From Microbacterium sp. RURRCA19A (GTDB lineage: Bacteria > Actinomycetota > Actinomycetes > Actinomycetales > Microbacteriaceae): DNA of 64,000 bases. Position numbers and translations under genes: made by a program. Below, piece by piece: positions 56,103-64,000 of the stretch; position 1 is the first letter of the stretch, and the number at the start of each line of letters is the position of its first letter. Where the stretch lies: positions 310,001 through 374,000 of the forward strand of contig NZ_FTNQ01000002.1 in assembly GCF_900156455.1 (NCBI RefSeq), read 5' to 3'. The notes beneath the pieces are model-generated. The model was given only the letters and a program-made list of their open reading frames with translations. It had not been told where the DNA came from and made no database searches.

Positions 56103-56894
56103 TCAATGGGATTTCATGGACCACGCCTTCACGTGATGCACCGTCGCTGCTTTCGGGTACGTGCCGCTGCCGGATGACATCTCGAACACGTCGATCAGGA
56201 GCATCTGGGGATATGCCGGCGCCTGATCGAACTCGGCGACGACGCGACCTTCCAGCCCGATGATCGTCACTCCCCCACCCCATTCGACCGTCCAGGTGAG
56301 GGGGCGTCCGGCATCGTGCGGAACGGACGTCGTGATCACGTCGGTGCGCAGGCGGTCGTCGTGGTGGGCCTTGATGCCGCAGCGCACGTACGTGATATCG
56401 CCGATGGCATCCGCGTCGATCTCCGCGACGCAGATCTCGCCCGAGTCACGCGGGTCGTCGTGCTCGATGCCGACGAGCCAGATGGCCGTCATGCAGTCGG
56501 GATCCGTGCTCGCGCTCAGGGTGACATCGATCCGACCGGCTGTCGGCACGTAACGCAGGCTGAGCGGGGTCGGCGTGCGGACCTCCAGTCCGTCGGGACG
56601 GTGACGGTGTGTTCCGACGTGTGAGCCGAGCCCGCCCGAATAGGTCGCCGTCTGAAGGTTGGAGACGCGCAGTGGTGCGTCCTCAGGGCGCCAGTCGGGT
56701 TGGTCCTCCTCGATCCGGAGTTCGAGACCGTCCGGGACCGATCTCACTCGCGCCGCAGATCTCGCGGGTGTCGTCCAGTGGGGCAGGTAGTGCGGAACCC
56801 ACACTTCGCCGAGTGTCTCGCTCGAGAAGTCGTCGTCGATGTCGGGTGTTTGCATCGGTTCCTGCGGCAGTGGGTCTCCGTACGTTCGCGGCAT
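56103..56894 (-). CDS. GH16-like beta-sandwich protein
   Basis: 263 residues from MPRTYGDPLPQEPM, no signal peptide. The fold resembles family 16 glycanases: an N-terminal DDDFSSETLGEVWVPHYLPHW, and GEICVAEIDADAIGD, close to the catalytic ExDxxE strand but with the second glutamate absent. It may be inactive or bind sugar. Its place between rsmG and parA breaks the usual gene order. Confidence 0.62.
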   Translation of the reverse strand: MPRTYGDPLPQEPMQTPDIDDDFSSETLGEVWVPHYLPHWTTPARSAARVRSVPDGLELRIEEDQPDWRPEDAPLRVSNLQTATYSGGLGSHVGTHRHRPDGLEVRTPTPLSLRYVPTAGRIDVTLSASTDPDCMTAIWLVGIEHDDPRDSGEICVAEIDADAIGDITYVRCGIKAHHDDRLRTDVITTSVPHDAGRPLTWTVEWGGGVTIIGLEGRVVAEFDQAPAYPQMLLIDVFEMSSGSGTYPKAATVHHVKAWSMKSH

Positions 56895-57273
56895 GAGGAC
56901 AGTCTGCCGTGAGGCTCCGACAGCGGCCGCGTCGTGCGCTGCGCTCGTCAGATGTGTAGAGAGGGAGTGTCGGGTGCGGTTTCGCGCCACGGATGCCGGA
57001 TCCGGACCGCGCGTCGCCGTCGGCAGGCGGTCCGGTGTCCCCGCGTGAGGGGTCGCCGCCGCCGGCTGGGATCACCGTGCGCACTCGCACGGCTCGCGTC
57101 TCCTGCGGCGAAGGCGGCGTGGCGCGCTGTGACCGATGAAGTGTCCCTGACTCCACGCCACGCCTCGATCACTTCACGCTGAGCGTGGTCGCCGATGTCG
57201 GGTCGGCGTCTCGGATAGAGGTCTTCGGTAACGGCGGTCGTCGGGCCGTCTGGTCAGTGCCCCACGTGCGGCT

Positions 57274-57289
57274 CGTTTCACGTGAAACA
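57274..57289. promoter_or_regulatory. parS site 1
   Basis: CGTTTCACGTGAAACA, one mismatch to the 16-bp ParB-binding consensus TGTTTCACGTGAAACA. Confidence 0.9.
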
Positions 57290-57523
57290 TCACGGTATGA
57301 CCGTGGCGTGTGGCGCGATGGGCCGCGAGACGAAGTCCCTGTGCGGATCCGGTCGACGTTCGTGCCGTCGAGGCGTCTCGACTCCACTCCCCCGGTCCGC
57401 ATGGCGGCCCGCCATTGTGGCTCCCCGAGTGAGGTTCTTGCGACTGACTGGCGCCAGGTCGGCGGCAAGTGATCTATTGACGGTGCCCGAGTGGCGCTGG
57501 ACGTCGGACGTCCCGAGTCGCTC

Positions 57524-57539
57524 TGTTTCACGTGAAACA
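57524..57539. promoter_or_regulatory. parS site 2 (perfect)
   Basis: TGTTTCACGTGAAACA, full palindromic consensus. Confidence 0.95.
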
Positions 57540-58572
57540 GCGGTGTCGGAAGTGGCCCGTGTTCCCCTCGGCTATGGCCGGCCCGGATGCCGGCGAGGAC
57601 CGGTGGATCGACTGGAGCCGATCCCCGATGCATAAGACGTGACACTGCGAGGCGAGACGGTGCGTGTCGACGTGTTGCGGCGGTGGAAGTGTCAACGGTC
57701 CTCGGGTTTGTGGCGCTGGAGACGGACGGAGGCGGGATCACGCCGCCTTGGTCGGCCACGGAAGAGGTGGGGCCGGCGTCGACGTGGCGGATGGTCCCCT
57801 ACATGGTCCGTGTCTACGTGATCGGGTGTCGGACGCTGTGCTGTCCGTGCGTCGAGACTCGCTCCCGCCCGAGTGCCGCAGAAGCTGCTGCGGCATCGAC
57901 GAGCACGAGTGGGGCACTCCGCCGCTCTCACCTGGGTTGTGGACCGGGCGTCTCTCGTCAGGCGTGCTGCGGGCCGTGAGATTCCGCTCGCAGGGCTGAC
58001 GATGCGTGGGCCCGTGTCGCGAGTGTCCGCCGTGCGGGTCATGAACGCGCTGGACTGGAGGAATCCTCCGGTTGCGCTGCGACCGGTGCCTCATCCCATC
58101 GCGTCTGGGTTGTCGGGCAGCCACCGCGAATCGCGCGAAGGTCGCGTCCGTGTCGGTTGGCACAGCGCCTTGGAACCAGGATCCGAAGTGGTCGCCTTCT
58201 GGGAGCGCCCGCTCAGCCGGATGCGGAGTGCGGACGCGTTGACCGCGGCACTTCGTGTTGTGCGACGCTGCCGTCCGCGACCTCCGATGTCCTCAGTCAT
58301 GGCGGGCATGTCGGTCGGAACAGCTCGGCGCTGAGAGGACGATTGACACCCGGCCTGCCGACATGGTCACGCTGCGAGCCCGCCGCCGACATGCGGATTG
58401 CGACGGTTCTGGTCCATGAACTTCGGGTTCCCTCGCCCAACGCGTCGACGGCTTGTCGCGCGCGCTCGACGTTGTACAGGCGTCGCAGGGCGGATGTAGA
58501 CACAGTGATTCGGGTCTGGATTCCGCGCATTCAAACGGGGAGCCTACGTTCGAGTCCAACTGCAGGCTTGCA

Positions 58573-58588
58573 TGTTTCACGTGAAACG
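58573..58588. promoter_or_regulatory. parS site 3
   Basis: TGTTTCACGTGAAACG, one end mismatch. Confidence 0.9.
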
Positions 58589-58839
58589 TCGGCCACGTAG
58601 TCACTACGGCCGTACGTCATCCAAGTGGGGCGTATGTCGGGGCGGCTGGTTGCAGAGCCGAGCAAGGTGTCGGCTGGTGCGCTCGAAGCCAGACCGGCGA
58701 GTGTCACGCGCAGCGCGAAGTCCATGGCGCTGCCGGTGACGCTCGCGCACGAGCGGCCCCGATCAGCCGGGGACCGATCCAGTACATCGGACCCGTCCGT
58801 GTGCACCGTGTGCACAGTTGTAGCCACCTTCTGATGGTG

Positions 58840-58855
58840 TGCTTCACGTGAAACA
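58840..58855. promoter_or_regulatory. parS site 4 (degenerate)
   Basis: TGCTTCACGTGAAACA, one mismatch in the left arm, so affinity may be lower. Confidence 0.75.
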
Positions 58856-59115
58856 TGGCGGCTGCGCGCTGGTCTCGCCGGCGAGGCATACGGGTGGGGT
58901 TAGGTCGACAGTTCAGCGAGTACTCCCCAGTCCGACCCACTATTCCCCCACGGAGTACACACGCTCAGACGCACGCATTCTGCCACTCCCCTTCCGAAGT
59001 TCGGCTCGTCCTCCGGCCGCGCGTCTGGCTCCAGGTCACGGGGCGAGCACACATTCAGCTCCATGCGGCGCGCAACTCACCCGAGTCACGCGGACGCGAC
59101 GGCGGTTGGGCCGTT

Positions 59116-59131
59116 CGTTTCACGTGAAACA
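59116..59131. promoter_or_regulatory. parS site 5
   Basis: CGTTTCACGTGAAACA. Confidence 0.9.
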
Positions 59132-59688
59132 TCCTGTAACCGCGCTGCTCGCGTGCAGGGCAGCGAGAGCGGTCGCGTATGCCGCGATCAACCCTGGATC
59201 GCCGGCCCGAACGAGAGTTCGTCCCCCCCTGATGCTTGTGGGCCACACCGCCCACCTTAGGATGCGCATGTTTGTACCGATCTCGGAGCGTGTGAACCCA
59301 ATGACGCCGCCCCATCGGTGTGTTCGGCGCCACGTCATCGAGATGCCCACCTCCCCCGCATGTGTCGACTCCGGCGGGATGCGGACAACGAAATCACGTG
59401 ATGGGCGTCTTCGTCTCGTATCGAATGTACGGACGAACTGCGGCGCGGCGCGCGCTTCCGCAATGGAAGCCATAAGCGGTTGGTTCCACACCGCGACGGC
59501 CGTGAACACACGAGGTTCACCTGCGCCCCTCCCCTGTCATTGAGCGGAGCTCGAGTCCGTCTCCAGGGTGCGTCGTCGGGCCACGTCTGGACGCGACGAG
59601 CCGTGGTTCTCGCACTGACTCCGTCGTCGTGTCTCGACAACGCGCACGTCAACGCCGCCCCAATGGAACCGCTCGAGGTCTGACAACG

Positions 59689-59704
59689 CGTTTCACGTGA
59701 AACA
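59689..59704. promoter_or_regulatory. parS site 6
   Basis: CGTTTCACGTGAAACA. Confidence 0.9.
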
Positions 59705-60470
59705 TTTCGAGACTGCGCGCTTGCGGGAGCACCGCGGAGCGGCGTGGCAGTGCTGCCAGAATCCGGCGATTCCGATACGTGCAACGACACTTCAGAACGT
59801 GGCGACCGGCGTTACGCGCAAACACATCTCCAGAACACGAGGATGACGCACCCGCAGGGCGTTGTTCCGAGGGTCCTCTGTCCGCACTGATCTCTGCGTG
59901 AGGGGCGAGCGGGGCTAGGCGCACGCACGCCCAACTCCACTGCGCTGCGCGCGGTGTCATCTCGTCAGAACGCGAACGTCGCCACGGCCTGGACGGGGGC
60001 GCAGCGCAGCCCCGCCACTTGGAGCGCCCAGCCGTGACCCCATTGCAGGCGGCGTCAGCTGTTCGTGTGCGGGGGCTCTCCTGGTCCTTCGCACCTCATC
60101 GATGTTCGTAACGCCGCCACGCGAAAGCATGCACGTTCCAGACTGGCGGCGTCGCCCGTGGACCGCAGGGGGCCGCTCGTGCTGGTGTCCAGGTCGCGCA
60201 CTGCATCAGGAGAGATGCGCAGCTCACCGACGATCGCGCTCTCCCTGTCCGATGGAACGCCGGTGCCGGCTCAGCCTCACGGGACGCGGAATCTGCGGCG
60301 CCACAGCGGCAGGCGCCTCGGAACGTGAGGTGGCGGAATGGGTGATCCGGACGGCTGAGCTGGTCTGGTCTCCCACAATGTGAGCACCCTGGCATTCATC
60401 TCACCGTTGCCGTGTCCGCGTCGCCTGCATCACTGCCCGAGGTGGGCGCACGGGGCTGAGGGCTACGACA

Positions 60471-60486
60471 TGTTTCACGTGAAACG
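60471..60486. promoter_or_regulatory. parS site 7
   Basis: TGTTTCACGTGAAACG. Confidence 0.9.
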
Positions 60487-60937
60487 CAACGTACTTCGAG
60501 AAGATGTGGACGGGACCGCTCTGTGAGTGTGCACCTTCCATCGTCCCGCCCGGCTGGACATCCGATTGCAAACGCTCGGGTCAAGGTGGAAGTGCTCCGC
60601 TTCGCGACGCCGCTGAGCCGACGAACCCGCCGTCGCCGCGAAGAATCGAGCCGCCCGGGGGGCTTCGCCGTCCGAGACGCGTCGGCGGTCCCAGGCCGAT
60701 CTCGGATGTCGGCGCGCCCGCGCACGTGAGCGGACTGACCTTCAGCGCGCACCCACGCCAAGGCGAACTGGGGCGACCCTCCCGCCCGCGGGCCATCGTC
60801 CTGCCGCCACCGTCGACCCCTTGGTTGACCCACCGCCCGTCTCGCTCGCAATTCGACCGGTGATTGCAGCCCCGCGCCTACTCGAGACGCAGGAGCCCAC
60901 GTAGACTGAGGATGTTGTCCCCGGAGATGAAGGAGCG

Positions 60938-60953
60938 CGTTTCACGTGAAACA
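60938..60953. promoter_or_regulatory. parS site 8, overlapping the parA start
   Basis: CGTTTCACGTGAAACA. The GTG of parA (60946) is the GTG inside this site, and the AGGAG ribosome site lies just before it. Confidence 0.9.
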
Positions 60954-61863
60954 ATCCGGCGAGTCGTCCGGCTCGACCTCCTTCGAGGACTCCCCTATTG
61001 CACGTGAGATCGCGGATCTCTCGGCTCGACGCCGAGCGCTGGAGGCAGTCGAGGTGAAGTTGTCGGGGCGCACCCGTGTGTTCACGGTGTCGAACCAGAA
61101 GGGTGGCGTCGGCAAGACGACCACCGCTGTCAACGTCTCGGCGGCGCTGGCATCCCTCGGAGCCAAGGTGCTCGTGATCGACCTCGATCCCCAGGGCAAC
61201 GCGTCCACCGCACTCGGAGTCCCTCATAACGCCGACACCGCCAGCATCTACGACGTTCTGATCGACGAGTTCCCACTGGCTGACATCATCCAGACGAGTC
61301 CTGAGTCGCCGAACCTCCTGTGTGCGCCGAGCACGATCCACCTTGCCGGGGCCGAGATCGAACTCGTGTCTCAAGTGGCGCGTGAGCACCGACTGCGGGG
61401 CGCGCTGCGGGACTACCTCGCGGACGCCGACAATCACCTCGACTTCGTCATCATCGACTGTCCGCCGTCGCTCGGTCTCCTGACGATCAACGCCTTCACT
61501 GCGGCGGACGAGGTGCTCATCCCGATTCAATGCGAGTACTACGCGCTCGAAGGGCTGAGCCAGCTCCTCGGTAGTGTGCAGATGATCCAGAAGCACCTGA
61601 ATCCCGCACTCCACGTGTCCACGATCCTGCTGACCATGTACGACGGGCGTACTCGCCTGGCGCAGCAGGTCGCCGATGAGGTTCGGGAGCACTTCTCCAA
61701 CGAGGTGCTCGACACCGTGATCCCCCGCTCGGTGCGCGTCTCGGAGGCGCCGAGTTTCGGTCAAACGGTCATCGCGTACGATGGCCACTCAGCGGGCGCG
61801 ATCGCCTACCGCGAGGCTGCGGTCGAGATCGTCGCACGCGACACCACCACGAAGGAAGACTGA
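60946..61863 (+). CDS. parA: Chromosome partitioning ATPase ParA
   Basis: 305 residues, GTG start embedded in parS site 8. Deviant Walker [10 protein letters not shown] near residue 52, DLDPQGNAS, and [13 protein letters not shown] are the ParA/Soj markers. It moves the ParB-parS complex along the nucleoid. About 45 N-terminal residues precede the ATPase, a usual actinobacterial extension. parB starts at its stop codon. Confidence 0.97.
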   Translation: MKQSGESSGSTSFEDSPIAREIADLSARRRALEAVEVKLSGRTRVFTVSNQKGGVGKTTTAVNVSAALASLGAKVLVIDLDPQGNASTALGVPHNADTASIYDVLIDEFPLADIIQTSPESPNLLCAPSTIHLAGAEIELVSQVAREHRLRGALRDYLADADNHLDFVIIDCPPSLGLLTINAFTAADEVLIPIQCEYYALEGLSQLLGSVQMIQKHLNPALHVSTILLTMYDGRTRLAQQVADEVREHFSNEVLDTVIPRSVRVSEAPSFGQTVIAYDGHSAGAIAYREAAVEIVARDTTTKED

Positions 61864-62849
61864 TGGCCAAGAGAACCGGACTGGGCCGCGGTATCGGTGC
61901 CCTCATCCCCACGGCGGAGTCGTCGGAAGCGCGACCGGTCGATGTCTTCTTCCCCGGCGCATCCACGACCGAGGAGTCGAAGAAGACGACGTCCACCCCG
62001 ACGGCGACGGAGCCCTCGGACGACGCGACCCCTGACCTCGTCACCGTTCCGGGCGCGCGCTTGGTCCACATCGACCCGCAGTCGATCGTGCCGAACCCCC
62101 GTCAGCCCCGTACGCACTTCGACCCGGACGACCTCGCCGAGCTCGTCCACTCCGTACGCGAGTTCGGCGTGCTGCAGCCGGTGGTCGTCCGCGACAAGGG
62201 CGATGGCACCTATGAGCTGATCATGGGTGAGCGCCGTACCCGTGCCTCGCGTGAAGCGGGGCTGTCGTCGATTCCCGCCGTGGTTCGCGAGACCGAGGAT
62301 GAGTACCTCCTGCGGGACGCGCTTCTCGAGAACCTGCACCGGTCGCAGCTGAACCCGCTGGAAGAGGCCTCCGCGTACCAGCAGCTCCTCGAGGACTTCG
62401 GGATCACGCAGGAGGAGCTCGCGACCCGCATCGGTCGCTCGCGCCCGCAGATCAGCAACACCATCCGTCTGCTGAAGCTCCCCGTCCCCGTTCAGCAGCG
62501 GGTTGCTGCCGGCGTTCTGACCGCCGGCCACGCGCGCGCGATCCTCTCGCTCGACGACCAGCGTGAGATGCAGAAGCTCGCGGACAAGATCGTCAACGAA
62601 GATCTTTCGGTGCGCGCTGCAGAGGCTGCGGCGAAGATGCCGGGTGTGGCTCCGGTGCGGCAGAAGCCGAAGGCCGGCAGCCGCCGCTCGGGTCTGGATG
62701 ACATCGCGGAGCGTCTGGGTGATCGCTTCGACACCAAGGTGAAGGTCTCGCTGACGGCGAGAAAAGGCCAGATCAGCATAGATTTCGCGAGCATCCAGGA
62801 CCTCAATCGCATCCTCGCCGTTCTGGGTGAAGAGGGCTACACGGGCTGA
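61863..62849 (+). CDS. parB: Chromosome partitioning protein ParB
   Basis: 328 residues. CTPase/N-engagement motifs ([21 protein letters not shown] and [12 protein letters not shown]), HTH near [22 protein letters not shown] for parS binding, and a dimerising C-terminus. The start overlaps the parA stop by 1 bp. Eight candidate sites upstream are its likely targets. Confidence 0.97.
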   Translation: MAKRTGLGRGIGALIPTAESSEARPVDVFFPGASTTEESKKTTSTPTATEPSDDATPDLVTVPGARLVHIDPQSIVPNPRQPRTHFDPDDLAELVHSVREFGVLQPVVVRDKGDGTYELIMGERRTRASREAGLSSIPAVVRETEDEYLLRDALLENLHRSQLNPLEEASAYQQLLEDFGITQEELATRIGRSRPQISNTIRLLKLPVPVQQRVAAGVLTAGHARAILSLDDQREMQKLADKIVNEDLSVRAAEAAAKMPGVAPVRQKPKAGSRRSGLDDIAERLGDRFDTKVKVSLTARKGQISIDFASIQDLNRILAVLGEEGYTG

Positions 62850-62933
62850 GTAGGGGCTCATTCCCCACTTGGCATATGCCGAGAGCGGACGTCGAGCGGC
62901 TCCCCCGTCGGAGGCTCGACGTAGGCTGGAGAG

Positions 62934-63281
62934 GTGACCGCGAAAGACCAGAGCCCTCGCCGCCGCGCCAGTCTGGAACTACTGCGAGCTGAGGCCTCTG
63001 ATGAACTCGCCGTCCTCATCCACGAGCGTCTCCGTGGCGGCGAAGACCCGTGGGACTTCATGGAAGACCTGCCGAGCGTCGACGAACTGGTCGTGCTGAC
63101 CCTTCGCGCCGAGAACATCGCCGAGAACGGCGGCGTCCGACCCACACGGTCTCGCAACTATCGCGTCCTCCGGCAGATCGCGCTGGATTATCCGGCGCTC
63201 ACGCGGGCCGTGTGGCGCATTCTCGGCGACGAGGAGCCGCACCGCCGCTGGGACGCCTCGGTGCGTCTCGACGCCTCCTAG
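62934..63281 (+). CDS. Conserved hypothetical after parB
   Basis: 115 residues, GTG start. Soluble, charged and helical (EASDELAVLIHERLRGGEDPWDFMEDLPSVDEL). No family name known. It follows parB after 84 bp and is convergent with trxA, with a strong terminator between them. Confidence 0.6.
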   Translation: MTAKDQSPRRRASLELLRAEASDELAVLIHERLRGGEDPWDFMEDLPSVDELVVLTLRAENIAENGGVRPTRSRNYRVLRQIALDYPALTRAVWRILGDEEPHRRWDASVRLDAS

Positions 63282-63349
63282 GGCGCCACGGAGCCGCCGG
63301 CGGCCGATGGCGGCGGCCTGGCATCCCTCCGTAGACCAGAAGGACGAGA

Positions 63350-63384
63350 AAGGCCCCCGGCATCACGAGGATGCCGGGGGCCTT
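63350..63384. terminator. Bidirectional terminator between the hypothetical gene and trxA
   Basis: 15-bp perfect stem AAGGCCCCCGGCATC / GATGCCGGGGGCCTT with a 5-nt loop. Confidence 0.75.
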
Positions 63385-63398
63385 CGCTACGAGCGGGA

Positions 63399-63722
63399 TC
63401 AGCCGATGTAGGCCTCGAGGTCCTTCTCGAGCGCGAACTTGGGCTTGGCGCCGATGATGGTCGTCTTGACCTCGCCGCCCTCGAACACCTTCATCGCGGG
63501 GATGGAGGTGATCTGATACTTCATCGCGAGGTCGGGGTTCTCGTCGACGTTGAGCTTCACGATGGTGATCTTGTCGGCGTTCTCGGACTGGATCTCATCG
63601 AGAACGGGGCTGACCATACGACACGGTCCGCACCACTCGGCCCAGAAGTCCACGAGAACGGGGCCCTCGGCCTGCAGGACGTCCTGCTCGAAGGTCGCGC
63701 TGGTCGTCGCCTTGGCGGTCAT
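63399..63722 (-). CDS. trxA: Thioredoxin
   Basis: 107 residues from the ATG at 63722; AGGAG is 8 bp before this start but only 2 bp before the alternative ATG at 63728, which decides it. Active site WCGPC in FWAEWCGPCRMVSP and cis-Pro in TSIPAMKV. Reduces disulphides using TrxB. Upstream of it is trxB on the same strand. Confidence 0.96.
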   Translation of the reverse strand: MTAKATTSATFEQDVLQAEGPVLVDFWAEWCGPCRMVSPVLDEIQSENADKITIVKLNVDENPDLAMKYQITSIPAMKVFEGGEVKTTIIGAKPKFALEKDLEAYIG

Positions 63723-63784
63723 GTGCATTTCTCCTTAGATGGAAGCGTTACCGGATGAAACCCCGGTGAGAACGGATTTATTCC

Positions 63785-64000
<216 letters not shown>

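Larger units (their letters stand above)
56895..60945. other. Gene-poor parS region between the GH16-like gene and parA
   Basis: About 4 kb. Every frame here lacks protein-like composition, coherent codon bias, or ribosome sites. Eight parS or near-parS sites are spread through it, with base composition somewhat lower in GC than the genes. From about 57.6 kb on it contains none of the GGATGCC heptamers common elsewhere. I see no gene here. Confidence 0.7.

Noticed and set aside
57169..60863. Many 60-230 codon frames in the parS region
   Set aside because: None shows a ribosome site, codon bias or recognisable domain. They overlap one another on both strands, as expected from random high-GC DNA.

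Overview
This window is the replication-origin region of an actinobacterial chromosome, most likely Microbacterium or a close relative in the Microbacteriaceae. The base composition is about 70 percent GC. The gene order around the origin is the actinobacterial one: parB, parA, rsmG, jag, yidC, yidD, rnpA, rpmH, dnaA, oriC, dnaN, recF, a DUF721 gene, gyrB, gyrA and a DUF3566 gene. It is followed by tRNA-Ala and tRNA-Ile, and then by a cell-wall operon (FHA proteins, PstP, RodA/FtsW, PBP, PknA, PknB) that faces trpG, a sortase and crgA.

Layout. 1-7.1 kb: a truncated lysyl-phosphatidylglycerol synthase-like gene, a cold-shock protein, a GntR regulator, a GNAT enzyme, a membrane-anchored phosphohydrolase, and a copper operon (csoR, copZ, copA). 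7.1-9.05 kb: a small two-gene island (DUF3800 plus an unknown gene) inside the 3' end of copA, bounded by a 42-bp direct repeat. 9.07-12.5 kb: the end of the beta-ketoadipate pathway (pcaF, pcaJ, pcaI) with an IclR regulator. 12.6-19.7 kb: small conserved genes, a class III lanthipeptide pair (precursor and LanKC), a NarL-type two-component system and a VapBC pair. 19.7-28.3 kb: wecB, a double-domain Lrp regulator, and an exosortase-type surface-protein locus that includes a sigma factor fused to an anti-sigma module and an outer domain. 28.3-42.1 kb: tRNA-Leu, the cell-wall/Ser-Thr kinase operon, trpG, sortase E, crgA, rhomboid protease, cyclophilin and small genes. 42.5-56.1 kb: tRNAs and the replication-origin block. 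56.9-60.9 kb: about 4 kb without convincing genes but with eight parS sites, ending at parA. 60.9-64 kb: parAB, a small conserved gene, trxA and the end of trxB.

How it works together. The core sets up chromosome replication (DnaA, DnaN, RecF, gyrase at oriC) and segregation (ParAB on parS). The Ser/Thr kinase operon couples peptidoglycan synthesis to signalling. The accessory parts are a copper-efflux operon, an aromatic-acid catabolic operon, a small lanthipeptide cluster, and a surface-display locus. In that locus the outer domain of the regulator resembles the secreted protein, which suggests feedback. Annotation rests on reading translations and DNA by eye. No database search was run, so family names are recognitions and not search results.
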